Below are positions 36,672 through 44,809 of a stretch of DNA of 64,000 nt, in pieces. Under the pieces are notes generated by a model. The model did no database searches. It had not been told where the DNA came from and saw only the letters and a list, made by a program, of their open reading frames with translations. This stretch comes from Isoptericola halotolerans (lineage in GTDB: Bacteria; Actinomycetota; Actinomycetes; Actinomycetales; Cellulomonadaceae): assembly GCF_003003075.1 (NCBI RefSeq), contig NZ_PVTX01000008.1, forward strand, positions 62,001 to 126,000, in the 5' to 3' direction. Position numbers and translations under genes: made by a program. How positions within the stretch are numbered: the stretch's first letter is position 1; each line of letters starts with the position of its first letter.

Positions 36672-36677
36672 ACGCTA
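36672..36677 (-). promoter_or_regulatory. -10 element of the DHA2 transporter gene
   Basis: TAGCGT on the minus strand, 7 nt before the GTG at 36664; identical hexamer to the divergent Eis-like gene. Confidence 0.5.
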
Positions 36678-36740
36678 CGGCCGGTCGGCGACTCCGACCA
36701 GCCGCACCGCGCCGGCGTGCCGCAGCGGGCCCGGAGTCAG

Positions 36741-36746
36741 TAGCGT
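36741..36746 (+). promoter_or_regulatory. -10 element of the Eis-like gene
   Basis: TAGCGT, then six bases (GTGGCC) to the ATG at 36753. An in-frame GTG inside those six bases would start within the likely transcription start region and is therefore unlikely. Confidence 0.5.
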
Positions 36747-36752
36747 GTGGCC

Positions 36753-37988
36753 ATGGACCTGGTCATCCGCCGGTCGGTCGTCGCCGACGTCCCCGCCGCA
36801 CGACGTCTCGGCGACGAGGCGTTCGGCGCTCCCGCGACGCCCCGGCCGGCCCCCGAGCCCGGCACCTGGCCGTCGGCGAACGTCCGCCCGTGGTCGGCGT
36901 ACGACGGCGAGGAGCTCGTCGCCACGCTGGGCGTGCGCCGGTTCACCTCCTGGTTCCACGGCGCGGCCGTCCCGACCGCCGGGTTCGCGGGGGTGACGGT
37001 CGCCGCGGAGCGGCGCGGCGAGGGCGTGCTCCGGCCGCTGTTCGACGCGGCGCTCGCCGAGGCACGCGAGCAGGGCGAGGTGATCTCGACCCTCTACCCG
37101 AGCGCGGCCGGGATCTACCGCAGCCTCGGCTACGAGGTGATCGGCTCCTACGACGAGGCACGCCTGCCGATGGCGGCGCTCGCCACGGTCCGTCCGCCGG
37201 CGGGCGGGGTGCGTACCCGGCGCGCCGCTCCTGCCGACGTCGAGGCGATCCGCGCCGTCTACCGCACGTGGGCGGCCGCGCAGAACGGCCCGCTCACGCG
37301 CACCGAGAAGCCGTTCCTGCCCGAGCCCGACGAGCTGTTCGGACTCGAGTCGGGCTATACCGGCATCAGCCTGGCCGTCGGTCCGGACGACGAGGTCCTG
37401 GGCTTCGCGAGCTGGAACCGGGGCTCGGGGTACGACGGGACGGGCACGATCGAGGTCGACGACCTGGTCGCGCTCACCCCGGACGCCGCCCGGGCGCTGT
37501 GGCGCGTGCTGGGGTCGTTCGGCACGGTGGCCGGCTCGGTGCGGCTCTCGACGTCGGGCGCGTGGACCGGGTCCGACCCGAGCCGCCTGGTGCTTCCCGA
37601 CCACACGGTCACCACCACGAGCCGCCCGTACATGCTGCGGCTGCTGGACGTCCCGGCCGCCCTCGGGACCGCCTGCCTGCCGCCACTGAGTGCTCGCGTG
37701 CCGTTCTCCGTCGTCGATCCGCGGACCCCCGACGTCGAGGGCTCCTGGACGCTTCTGGTGCACGACGGCGTGGCCCAGGTCCACCCGGACGCCCCGTCCG
37801 TCCCGGCGGCAGGGCGGGAGCCCGACCGGTTGACGTTCACCTCGTCCGGCATCGCGCTGAGCTACGCAGGAGCGGCCTCGACCGCGAACCTCCGCCTCGC
37901 GGGCCACGTGCGCGGGCCGTCGACCCACGACCGGCTGTGGGACGCCCTGTGGCACGGTCGGGACGTCCACGTGCGCGACTACTTCTGA
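36753..37988 (+). CDS. Eis-like GNAT acetyltransferase
   Basis: 411 residues, matching the Eis family (about 400): N-terminal GNAT domain with VTVAAERRGEGVLRPLFDAAL (acetyl-CoA loop) and LYPSAAGIYRSLGYEV including the tyrosine acid, a second degenerate GNAT domain (about 155-290), and an SCP2-like C-terminal domain. The protein ends in RDYF; in Eis the C-terminal carboxylate acts as catalytic base, so the intact terminal Phe supports activity. Mycobacterial Eis acetylates aminoglycosides and protein lysines; the natural substrate here is unknown. The divergent MFS pump suggests a possible shared role in toxin or drug handling, which is inference. Confidence 0.85.
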   Translation: MDLVIRRSVVADVPAARRLGDEAFGAPATPRPAPEPGTWPSANVRPWSAYDGEELVATLGVRRFTSWFHGAAVPTAGFAGVTVAAERRGEGVLRPLFDAALAEAREQGEVISTLYPSAAGIYRSLGYEVIGSYDEARLPMAALATVRPPAGGVRTRRAAPADVEAIRAVYRTWAAAQNGPLTRTEKPFLPEPDELFGLESGYTGISLAVGPDDEVLGFASWNRGSGYDGTGTIEVDDLVALTPDAARALWRVLGSFGTVAGSVRLSTSGAWTGSDPSRLVLPDHTVTTTSRPYMLRLLDVPAALGTACLPPLSARVPFSVVDPRTPDVEGSWTLLVHDGVAQVHPDAPSVPAAGREPDRLTFTSSGIALSYAGAASTANLRLAGHVRGPSTHDRLWDALWHGRDVHVRDYF

Positions 37989-38012
37989 ACGGCTCAGCAG
38001 GTTCTGGACGAC

Positions 38013-38714
38013 TCAGCAGGACGCCGCGACGTCCGTGCGGTAGCCGAGCGCCCAGCACAGGGTGCCGACGTCCTGCCGGATCGTGTCCACGGCGGTTCGG
38101 AGGCCGGCGACGTCCTGGCGCAACGCGTCGACGTCGGCGGCGCTGGCGGCGTCCGGCCGGGTCTGCAGGTCGTCGCGGACCGTCGCCAGGTCGTTGCGGA
38201 CGGTCCCGAGCCCGTTCTGGAGGTTGGACTCCAGGCTGTCGATGCCGTTCGACACCTCGAGCAGGCGCGTCTGCAGGTCGTCCATCCCCCCGGAGCCCTC
38301 GGCGGGGAACCCGGTCCAGTCCTCGACGCTCTGCACCCTGCCGGTCAGGGCGTCGACGGTCGCGGCGTCCGGCGCGGCCGCGAGCTCGGCGCGGAGGCGG
38401 GCGGACTCCGCCTGGGCGCTCTCGGCCTGGGTGACGGCCGTCTGCACCTCGCCCGCCAGCTTCCGGTTGGCCGACCAGAGCACGGCGACGCCGACCGTCG
38501 CGACGAGCGCGAGGACCACGGCCGCGGCGAGGACCGCGGTCTGCACGCCCCGGGACTCGAGGCGCGGCACCAGGCCGCGCCCCGGGCCGGCGGGCAGGTC
38601 CGGTTCCGCCGGGAACAGGGTGGCGATCGACGCGACCTGGCCGGTGTCCGGCCGCCGGGCGATCCGCCCACCGGACGAGACCCGTCCCGACGGTGCTGCT
38701 GGATCGTGGCTCAT
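38013..38714 (-). CDS. Single-pass coiled-coil membrane protein, unknown function
   Basis: 233 residues from the ATG at 38714, with a strong Shine-Dalgarno (AGGAGG). Basic/Pro-rich cytoplasmic N-terminus (1-55), one transmembrane helix (about 57-80, VLAAAVVLALVATVGVAVLW), then an extracytoplasmic alpha-helical region with heptads: a first segment up to about 125 and a second from 145 with repeated VRNDLATVRDDLQTR and ALRQDVAGLRTAVDTIRQDV. It ends with C-x16-C spacing (TLCWALGYRTDVAASC shows the pair). I do not recognise the family. It is divergent from the TetR operon and shares its operator region. Confidence 0.6.
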   Translation of the reverse strand: MSHDPAAPSGRVSSGGRIARRPDTGQVASIATLFPAEPDLPAGPGRGLVPRLESRGVQTAVLAAAVVLALVATVGVAVLWSANRKLAGEVQTAVTQAESAQAESARLRAELAAAPDAATVDALTGRVQSVEDWTGFPAEGSGGMDDLQTRLLEVSNGIDSLESNLQNGLGTVRNDLATVRDDLQTRPDAASAADVDALRQDVAGLRTAVDTIRQDVGTLCWALGYRTDVAASC

Positions 38715-38799
38715 CTCGCTCCTCCTGCTCGCCGCCGTGGCTCGGGTCACATCCTGGCGTCCCGACCGCCCCGCCACAACCGCCCGGACGTGGACGCCA

Positions 38800-38815
38800 T
38801 ACCTAGAGGTAGGTA
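38800..38815. promoter_or_regulatory. Operator of the TetR/flavin-oxidase-like operon
   Basis: TACCTA-GAGG-TAGGTA, perfect 6-bp arms with a 4-nt centre. It ends inside the TACAGT -10 element (38814-38819), so binding would block the promoter. Confidence 0.7.
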
Positions 38816-38819
38816 CAGT
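38814..38819 (+). promoter_or_regulatory. -10 element of the TetR operon
   Basis: TACAGT, six bases before GTG 38826; overlaps the palindrome at 38800-38815. Confidence 0.6.
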
Positions 38820-38825
38820 GCACCC

Positions 38826-39410
38826 GTGCCAACTCCCGCCACCCGCGACCGGCTCGTCGCCGCCGCCCAGGAGCTGTTCGCCGCTCAGGGGGTCGGGGCC
38901 ACCAGCCCGCGCCAGGTCCTCGCTGCGAGCGGCGTCGGGCAGGGCAGCCTGTACCACCACTTCCCCGCCAAGCACGACCTGGCCGTCGCCGCCGTGAGTG
39001 CCACCGCCGACCAGGCGCTGGCAGCGGCGCTGCAGGAGCTGTCGGGAGACTCCCCCGCCCTGGGCCGCGTCCTGGCATACCTCGAACGCCCCCGTGACGC
39101 GCTGGCCGGGTGCCGGGTGGGCCGCCTCACGAGCGACCAGGCCGTCATGGATGACGACGACCTGCGCGCCACCGTCCGGACCTTCTTCGACCGGCTCGTC
39201 GCCACCGTCGCCGAGGTGCTCACCGAGGCCGGCGTCCCGCCCGACGACGCGACGGACCGGGCGCACGCCGCCGTCGCCGTGGTGCAGGGCGGCTACGTGC
39301 TCGCCCGCGCCACGGGCGACCCGCAGGCGATGCGCGCCGCCGTGCGCGGCTTCGTGACGCTGCTCGACCCGACCACCCGTGACCGTCCCGACGACGAGGA
39401 GTCCCTGTGA
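38826..39410 (+). CDS. TetR family regulator (operon leader)
   Basis: 194 residues. The helix-turn-helix (about 8-50) reads GATSPRQVLAASGVGQGSLYHHF, and the C-terminal region resembles TetR proteins of the LmrA/YxaF type (RVGRLTSDQAVMDDDDLRATV). The frame is open upstream, but GTG 38826 follows a TACAGT hexamer by six bases. Its stop overlaps the start of the downstream gene by 4 bp (GTGA), so the regulator is the first gene of an operon it probably autoregulates through the 38800-38815 palindrome. Downstream genes encode a flavin oxidase-like protein and a mycothiol-isomerase-like protein, so the ligand may be an electrophile or aromatic compound; that is inference. Confidence 0.85.
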   Translation: MPTPATRDRLVAAAQELFAAQGVGATSPRQVLAASGVGQGSLYHHFPAKHDLAVAAVSATADQALAAALQELSGDSPALGRVLAYLERPRDALAGCRVGRLTSDQAVMDDDDLRATVRTFFDRLVATVAEVLTEAGVPPDDATDRAHAAVAVVQGGYVLARATGDPQAMRAAVRGFVTLLDPTTRDRPDDEESL

Positions 39411-40084
39411 CGACCTTCCGCGAGCGCCTGCGCGCGCTGCCCGTGCTCCCCGACGGCCTGCCGGGCTGGGAGATCGCCGACCTGGACGCGCTGCCGGCGA
39501 CGCCCCACCAGCTCTTCGAGACCTGGTTCGACGAGACCGTCGCAGCCGGTGCGACCGGTCCGCACGCGATGACCCTGTCGACCTCGGACGGTCACGGCGC
39601 GGTGCGCGCCCGGACCGTGATCCTCAAGGACCTCACCGCCGACGGGTGGTGGTTCGCCGGGCACTCGACGAGCCCGAAGGGCCGGGACCTGGCGACGGAG
39701 CCACGGGCCGCCCTGACGTTCCTGTGGCGCGAGACGGGTCGCCAGGTGCGCGTCACGGGCGCCGTCACGTCGCACCCCGAGGTCGGGGCGGCGGACTTCC
39801 TCGCCCGTCCGGACGCCTCGCGCGCCGCCGGGCTGGTGGACCACCAGAGCGAGGTCCTGGGCGACCTGGCCGAGCACCGCAAGGCCTGGGCCGACGCCCT
39901 GGACCGGGTGCGCGCCGACCCCCGGCTGATCGCGCCGGCCTGGACGGCCTGGTGCCTCACCCCGTACGAGGTGGAGTTCTGGCAGTCCGGGACGGGCACC
40001 GGCCAGACCCGCCTGCGATACCGTCCCGACGCCACCATGGGCGCGCCGCGCGCCGCCTGGACCAAGGAGCTGCTGTGGCCCTGA
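39407..40084 (+). CDS. Pyridoxamine 5'-phosphate oxidase family flavoprotein
   Basis: 225 residues with the PNPOx split-barrel: ETVAAGATGPHAMTLSTSDG, GAVRARTVILKDLTADGWWF (FMN-binding RTVLLK-type strand), TSPKGRDLATEPRAALTFLW and a C-terminal PYEVEFWQSGTGTGQTRLRY. The order and spacing resemble true PdxH, including the final RLRYRPD. It may therefore be a PLP-forming oxidase or one of the related FMN/F420 reductases. Start GTG overlaps the TetR stop by 4 bp, and the stop lies 10 bp inside the next gene, so all three genes are translationally coupled. Operon context under TetR argues for a specialised reaction rather than housekeeping vitamin B6 synthesis. Confidence 0.8.
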   Translation: MTTFRERLRALPVLPDGLPGWEIADLDALPATPHQLFETWFDETVAAGATGPHAMTLSTSDGHGAVRARTVILKDLTADGWWFAGHSTSPKGRDLATEPRAALTFLWRETGRQVRVTGAVTSHPEVGAADFLARPDASRAAGLVDHQSEVLGDLAEHRKAWADALDRVRADPRLIAPAWTAWCLTPYEVEFWQSGTGTGQTRLRYRPDATMGAPRAAWTKELLWP

Positions 40085-40758
40085 CCGTCGACCACGACCG
40101 CCTCGAGCACGCACGAGCCGACGCCGACCGGGCGCTGGGCGACCTGCTGGCCCGGGTACGCGACCTCCCCGCCGGTGCGACGGCGGAGCCCTCCGCGCTG
40201 CCCGGCTGGTCGCGGGGCCACGTGCTCGCCCACGTCGCGAACGTGGCCGCCGCGCTCGCCCGACAGGCCGAGCACGCCGCCCGTGGGCTGACGATCGAGC
40301 CGTACGACGGTGGAGCCGCCGGCCGCGCCGCCGGCATCGAGGCCGCGTCCTCGCGCTCCGTCGACGAGCACGTCGCAGCGCTCACCGCCGTCCGTGCCCG
40401 ACTCGTCGACGCCTGGCCCCCGCCCGGGGACGCGGGCTGGGCCGCGCCGGTCGCGTACCGCGACGGGGTCGTCGCGGGCGTCCTGCTGGCCTGGTGGCGC
40501 GAGGTGCGCATCCACGCCGTCGACGCCCTCGTCGGGATGACCGACGACTCCTGGGACGCGGCGCTCTGCGCCCACCTGCAGGACTTTCTCGCGGTCCGGC
40601 TGCCCGACGGCGGTCCCCCACCGCAGATCGAGGGCTCAGCAGCGCACGTCGCGGCCTGGCTGGCGGGCCGTGAACCGTCCGGGCCGGTCGTCGCGCGCCG
40701 TGGCGGCGGCGTCGTCGCCCTGCCGGAGCTCGGCCCGTGGCCCTCCGCGCAGCGCTGA
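40075..40758 (+). CDS. Maleylpyruvate isomerase-like mycothiol-dependent enzyme
   Basis: 227 residues. DinB/MDMPI-type four-helix N-terminal domain with SALPGWSRGHVLAHVANVA and a WWREVRIHAVD segment; the His of the first and the Glu/His of the second (E-x3-H) match the zinc-binding residues of Corynebacterium mycothiol-dependent maleylpyruvate isomerase. A smaller C-terminal domain (IEGSAAHVAAWLAGREP) follows. Mycothiol is the actinobacterial thiol cofactor, so this is either an isomerase or a mycothiol S-transferase. GTG start overlaps the upstream flavoprotein gene by 10 bp. Third gene of the TetR operon. No ring-cleavage genes are nearby, so a true maleylpyruvate role is doubtful. Confidence 0.78.
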   Translation: MALTVDHDRLEHARADADRALGDLLARVRDLPAGATAEPSALPGWSRGHVLAHVANVAAALARQAEHAARGLTIEPYDGGAAGRAAGIEAASSRSVDEHVAALTAVRARLVDAWPPPGDAGWAAPVAYRDGVVAGVLLAWWREVRIHAVDALVGMTDDSWDAALCAHLQDFLAVRLPDGGPPPQIEGSAAHVAAWLAGREPSGPVVARRGGGVVALPELGPWPSAQR

Positions 40759-40782
40759 CCGGCGAGGCCCACGAGGCCCGGA

Positions 40783-40798
40783 TGTGACCCACATCACT
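40783..40798. promoter_or_regulatory. CRP/GlxR-like box 1 upstream of mqo
   Basis: TGTGA-CCCACA-TCACT against the consensus TGTGA-N6-TCACA; one mismatch at the last base. Confidence 0.65.
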
Positions 40799-40812
40799 GC
40801 AGGTCAGCCGCT

Positions 40813-40828
40813 TGTGACCTTGCTCTCA
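40813..40828. promoter_or_regulatory. CRP/GlxR-like box 2 upstream of mqo
   Basis: TGTGA-CCTTGC-TCTCA; one mismatch in the right arm. Its centre is 30 bp from box 1 and 21 bp from box 3, about three and two helical turns. Confidence 0.5.
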
Positions 40829-40833
40829 TTCTT

Positions 40834-40862
40834 TGTGACACTTTTCACCAGCGTCGTAGCAT
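40834..40862 (+). promoter_or_regulatory. mqo promoter with overlapping CRP/GlxR-like box 3
   Basis: Box 3 is TGTGA-CACTTT-TCACC (40834-40849). It covers the -35 region; the -10 is TAGCAT (40857-40862), six bases before the GTG, so the mRNA is probably leaderless. Confidence 0.65.
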
Positions 40863-40868
40863 GGCGAG

Positions 40869-42440
40869 GTGACTACGCGCGAAACGGCCTCCCGCAACGG
40901 CTCCTCCGACGCCGTCGACGTCGTCCTCATCGGCGGCGGCATCATGAGCGCCACCCTCGGCACGCTGATCCAGCAGCTCGAGCCGACGTGGTCGATCCGT
41001 ATCATCGAGCGCCTCGACGAGGTCGCGCTCGAGTCGTCCAGTCCGTGGAACAACGCCGGCACCGGTCACGCCGCGCTGTGCGAGCTGAACTACACGCCGG
41101 AGAAGGCGGACGGCACCATCGACATCTCCAAGGCGGTGGCGATCAACGAGCAGTTCCACACCTCGCGGGAGCTGTGGCACCACCTGCTGGCCACCGGCCG
41201 CCTCGCGGACTCCTCGTTCGTCAGCCGCACCCCGCACATGACGTTCGTGCGCGGCGCCAAGAACGTGGACTACCTGCGCCGTCGGCACCAGACACTCAGC
41301 GACCACCCGCTCTTCCGTGACCTGGAGTTCTCCACCGACCGCGCCGAGATCGAGCGGTGGGCTCCGCTGCTCACCGCCGAGCGCGACGCGGACGAGCCGA
41401 TCGCCGCGACCCGGTCCGTCGCCGGCACGGACGTCGACTTCGGCAACCTCACCCGCCAGCTCGTCGACGGGCTCGTGGCCCACGGTGCCCAGCTCCAGCT
41501 CCAGCACGAGGTCCGCTCGCTCAAGCGCACCCGCGACGGCGGCTGGCGCCTGCGCGTCAAGGACCGCTCGTGGAACGCACCCCAGCGGACGTCCACCGTC
41601 ACGGCGCGCTTCGTCTTCGTCGGCGCCGGCGGCGGCGCCCTGCCGCTGCTGCAGTCCGCCGGCATCCCCGAGATCAAGGGCTTCGGTGGGTTCCCGATCT
41701 CCGGAGAGTTCCTGCGCACCGACAACCCGGAGGTCGTGGCGCAGCACCAGGCCAAGGTCTACGGCAAGGCCGACGTCGGCGCTCCGCCGATGTCCGTCCC
41801 CCACCTGGACACCCGTGTGGTCGACGGCAAGAGCTACCTCATGTTCGGCCCCTACGCCGGGTTCAGCCCCAAGTACCTCAAGAAGGGCAAGTACCTGGGA
41901 CTGGTGACGTCGCTGCGTGCCCACAACCTGACGTCGATGATCGGCGCCGGCCTCAAGAACCTCGACCTCACGCAGTACCTGGTGGGCCAGCTCGTCGCCG
42001 CGCCCGAGACGAAGTTCCACGCGCTGCAGCAGTTCATGCCGACCGCCCACCCCAAGGACTGGGAGACGATCACCGCCGGGCAGCGCGTGCAGGTGATCAA
42101 GCGTGACGCCGACGGCAAGGGCGTCCTGCAGTTCGGCACGGAGATCGTCTCCGCCGCGGACGGGTCGATCGCCGGCCTCCTCGGCGCCTCGCCGGGCGCC
42201 TCGACCGCGGTCTCGGCGATGGTGGACCTGCTCGGCCGCTGCTTCCCCACCGAGTTCGCCGGCTGGCGCCCCCGTCTCGCCGCGATGATGCCGAGCCTCG
42301 ACGGCATGCCCGCCGACGCCCGCGAGATCGACACCACGACGGACGCGGCGTCCGAGCTGTCCGCCACCGAGCTCGCCGCGCAGAACGGTGGCGTGCTGCC
42401 CGCCAGCGTCTACGAGTCCCGGGCCGACTCCCGCTTCTGA
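40869..42440 (+). CDS. mqo: Malate:quinone oxidoreductase
   Basis: 523 residues, normal for Mqo, a peripheral membrane FAD enzyme that oxidises malate to oxaloacetate and passes electrons to quinone in the citric acid cycle. VVLIGGGIMSATLGTLIQQL is the FAD dinucleotide loop; SSPWNNAGTGHAALCELNYT, SFVSRTPHMTFVRG, GFGGFPISGEFLRTDNPEVV and LFGPYAGFSPKYLKKG are diagnostic Mqo blocks. The GTG start follows TAGCAT by six bases. Three CRP/GlxR-type boxes lie within 90 bp upstream, suggesting control by a cAMP-responsive regulator, as in corynebacteria, where GlxR controls central metabolism. The gene is monocistronic and converges on the ketopantoate-reductase-like gene. Confidence 0.96.
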   Translation: MTTRETASRNGSSDAVDVVLIGGGIMSATLGTLIQQLEPTWSIRIIERLDEVALESSSPWNNAGTGHAALCELNYTPEKADGTIDISKAVAINEQFHTSRELWHHLLATGRLADSSFVSRTPHMTFVRGAKNVDYLRRRHQTLSDHPLFRDLEFSTDRAEIERWAPLLTAERDADEPIAATRSVAGTDVDFGNLTRQLVDGLVAHGAQLQLQHEVRSLKRTRDGGWRLRVKDRSWNAPQRTSTVTARFVFVGAGGGALPLLQSAGIPEIKGFGGFPISGEFLRTDNPEVVAQHQAKVYGKADVGAPPMSVPHLDTRVVDGKSYLMFGPYAGFSPKYLKKGKYLGLVTSLRAHNLTSMIGAGLKNLDLTQYLVGQLVAAPETKFHALQQFMPTAHPKDWETITAGQRVQVIKRDADGKGVLQFGTEIVSAADGSIAGLLGASPGASTAVSAMVDLLGRCFPTEFAGWRPRLAAMMPSLDGMPADAREIDTTTDAASELSATELAAQNGGVLPASVYESRADSRF

Positions 42441-42456
42441 ACGCGGCCGGGAACGG

Positions 42457-43389
42457 TCAGCCGACCCTGCGAGCGAGCTGGGCCACGACCCGCTCGATCG
42501 TCGGGGTCGGCACCGACCGTGCGGCACCGCGCCGTGCGACCGCCCCGCCGATCGCGTCGAGCTCGCCCGTGCGACCGGCGGCCAGGTCGGCCTGCAACGA
42601 CGACCGCATCGTCGGCGGGAACCCTCGCAGGATCGTGCGCAGGTCCTCGGCCGTCGTGGTGACGCCCTCGGCCGCGGCGACCGCCGCCACCTCACCGAGG
42701 ACGCCGTCGGTGAGCACCGGGTCGGCGTCCAAGGCCGCACCCACCCCGGTCCGGTGCACGGACGTCAGCAGGGCCAGCGGCGCGAGGAAGCGCAGCTTGG
42801 ACCACAGCACCTCGGTCTCGCTGCCCGCCGTCACGACCTCGATCTCCGTGTCGCGCAAGGCCTGGACCACCTCGAGGTCACCGGCCTCGGCGGGCACGGT
42901 GATCCGCAGCAGCTCACCGCGGTGGCGTACCGTCAGGGCCGTGTCCGGGCCCGACCCGGTGCGCAAGGTCTCGCCGGCGTAGGACGCCCCGACCACGACG
43001 CTCTCGTACGCGGCCGGGCCGCCGGGCCCCGCGAGGGCAGCCCGCAAGGACTCCATGTGATCGATCCCGTTGAGGAGCGAGACGACCTCGGGAGGCCGAC
43101 CGGCAGCGATCGTCCCGGCGACCTCGGCGACGCCCTCGGCCTTGACCGCCACGAGCACCCGGGCGCCGCGCGGCACCCACGTCGTCGCCCGCAGCGGGGC
43201 GTGCCAGGCACCGAACCGGTCGGTGACGATCTCGAGCCCGTGCTCGGTCACCCGCCGGGCCGTGCCCGGGCGTCCGACGAGGACGACGTCGTGCCGGGCC
43301 CGCTGCAGCAGGGCGGCCACCAGTCCGCCCACAGCCCCCGGGCCGACGACGGCGATCAGGGGCCGGTGCAGATCGTTCGCGCTGGTCAT
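42457..43389 (-). CDS. Ketopantoate reductase family protein (PanE/ApbA)
   Basis: 310 residues. N-terminal Rossmann domain with VVGPGAVGGLVAALL, VLVAVKAEGVAEVA, VVSLLNGIDHMESL and VVVGASYAGETL, then the helical ApbA C-terminal domain (LWSKLRFLAPLALLTSVH, with the catalytic-type Lys, and MRSSLQADLAAGRTGELDAIGGAV). PanE uses NADPH to reduce 2-dehydropantoate in coenzyme A synthesis; family members act on other 2-oxo acids, so the substrate is not certain. ATG 43389 has TACGCT six bases upstream, but the gene also follows pntB by only 16 bp. Co-transcription with the NADPH-producing transhydrogenase would make metabolic sense. Confidence 0.82.
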   Translation of the reverse strand: MTSANDLHRPLIAVVGPGAVGGLVAALLQRARHDVVLVGRPGTARRVTEHGLEIVTDRFGAWHAPLRATTWVPRGARVLVAVKAEGVAEVAGTIAAGRPPEVVSLLNGIDHMESLRAALAGPGGPAAYESVVVGASYAGETLRTGSGPDTALTVRHRGELLRITVPAEAGDLEVVQALRDTEIEVVTAGSETEVLWSKLRFLAPLALLTSVHRTGVGAALDADPVLTDGVLGEVAAVAAAEGVTTTAEDLRTILRGFPPTMRSSLQADLAAGRTGELDAIGGAVARRGAARSVPTPTIERVVAQLARRVG

Positions 43390-43395
43390 CGCCCG

Positions 43396-43401
43396 AGCGT
43401 A
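43396..43401 (-). promoter_or_regulatory. Possible internal -10 element for the PanE-like gene
   Basis: TACGCT on the minus strand, six bases before the ATG, lying in the gap between pntB and the PanE-like gene. Confidence 0.35.
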
Positions 43402-43405
43402 GCGC

Positions 43406-44809
43406 TCACAGCGACTGGATGATCCGCTCCACCTGCTCCTTCGCGTCGCCGAAGACCATCGCCGTGTTCTCGCGGAAGAACAACGGGTTCTGCACACCGG
43501 CGTACCCGGTGGCCATCGAGCGTTTGAACACCACGACGTCGCGCGCGCGCCACACCTCCAGCACCGGCATCCCGGCGATGGGTGAGCCGGGGTCCTCCTG
43601 GGCGGCAGGGTTCACGGTGTCGTTCGCGCCGATGACGAGGACGACGTCCGTCGACCCGAAGTCGCCGTTGATCTCGTCCATGCCCAGCACGACGTCGTAG
43701 GGCACCTTGGCCTCCGCCAGCAGCACGTTCATGTGGCCCGGCAGCCGGCCCGCGACGGGGTGCACACCGAAGCGGACGTCCACGCCGCGAGCGCGGAGCT
43801 TCTCGGTGAGGTCGGCCACGGGATGCTGTGCCTTCGCGACCGCCATGCCGTAGCCCGGCACGATGATGACCGACCTCGCGGACGTCAGCTGTTCGGCGAC
43901 GTCGGCGGCGAAGGTCTCCCGGTGCTCGCCCGACACGCCCGCCGCGACGGTGCCGGGCTCCGTCCCGAACCCGCCGAGGATGACCGAGACGAACGAGCGG
44001 TTCATCGCCCGGCACATGATGTACGACAGGATCGCGCCGGAGGACCCCACGAGGGCGCCGGTGATGATGAGCAGGTCGTTGCCGAGCATGAAGCCCGCGG
44101 CCGCGGCGGCCCATCCCGAGTACGAGTTCAGCATGGAGACGACCACCGGCATGTCGCCACCGCCGATGGAGGCGACGAGGTGCCAGCCGAGCGCCAGCGC
44201 GACGACGGCGGCAAGGACCAGCGCCGTGAGCGCGACGGCGTCCGACCCGGCGCTCGCCGCCGCGAGGAACCAGGCCAGCAGCCCGGCCGACGCGACGACG
44301 AGGCCCAGGTTGATCGCGTTGCGACCCGGCAGGTTGAGCGGTGCGGACCTGATCCTCGCCGCCAGCTTGAGGTTGGCGACGATCGACCCGGTGAAGGTCA
44401 CGGCGCCGATGAGGATCCCGAGGAAGACCTCGACCAGGTGCACGGTGCCCGCGTGCTGCTCGGTCAGGTACGACCCGAACCCGACCAGCACGGCCGCGAG
44501 CCCGACGAACGAGTGCAGGAGCGCGATCAGCTCGGGCATCTGCGTCATCTCGATCTTGCGGACCCGCCAGGTGCCGACCGTCGCACCCACGACGAGCACC
44601 AGGAGGATCAGACCGGCGGTCACCGGCCACGGCCGCTCGGACTGTTCGAGAGCCAGGGCGACGGTGGCCACGAGTGCCAACGCCATACCGAGCATGCCGA
44701 GCACGTTGCCGCGACGGGCCGACTCCTGCTTGGACAGCCCGGCCAGCGAGCCGATGAAGAGGACGCCCGAGACCACGTAGGTGGCCTGGACCACGGACAG
44801 CACCGTCAT
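43406..44809 (-). CDS. pntB: NAD(P) transhydrogenase beta subunit
   Basis: 467 residues. Eight or nine hydrophobic helices (about 1-260) form part of the proton channel, followed by the NADP(H)-binding domain III with [60 protein letters not shown] and [17 protein letters not shown]. PntAB uses the proton gradient to drive hydride transfer from NADH to NADP+. Start ATG 44809 overlaps the pntA stop by 4 bp. The same frame is open for more than 500 codons upstream, but that part is a shadow of pntA. Confidence 0.95.
   Translation of the reverse strand: MTVLSVVQATYVVSGVLFIGSLAGLSKQESARRGNVLGMLGMALALVATVALALEQSERPWPVTAGLILLVLVVGATVGTWRVRKIEMTQMPELIALLHSFVGLAAVLVGFGSYLTEQHAGTVHLVEVFLGILIGAVTFTGSIVANLKLAARIRSAPLNLPGRNAINLGLVVASAGLLAWFLAAASAGSDAVALTALVLAAVVALALGWHLVASIGGGDMPVVVSMLNSYSGWAAAAAGFMLGNDLLIITGALVGSSGAILSYIMCRAMNRSFVSVILGGFGTEPGTVAAGVSGEHRETFAADVAEQLTSARSVIIVPGYGMAVAKAQHPVADLTEKLRARGVDVRFGVHPVAGRLPGHMNVLLAEAKVPYDVVLGMDEINGDFGSTDVVLVIGANDTVNPAAQEDPGSPIAGMPVLEVWRARDVVVFKRSMATGYAGVQNPLFFRENTAMVFGDAKEQVERIIQSL

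Noticed and set aside
36747-36752. GTG start two codons upstream of the Eis-like ATG
   Set aside because: It abuts the TAGCGT hexamer, so it would lie before or at the transcription start.
37992-38020. CTCAGCAGG repeated twice near the end of the coiled-coil protein gene
   Set aside because: Too short and partly coding; likely chance in GC-rich sequence.
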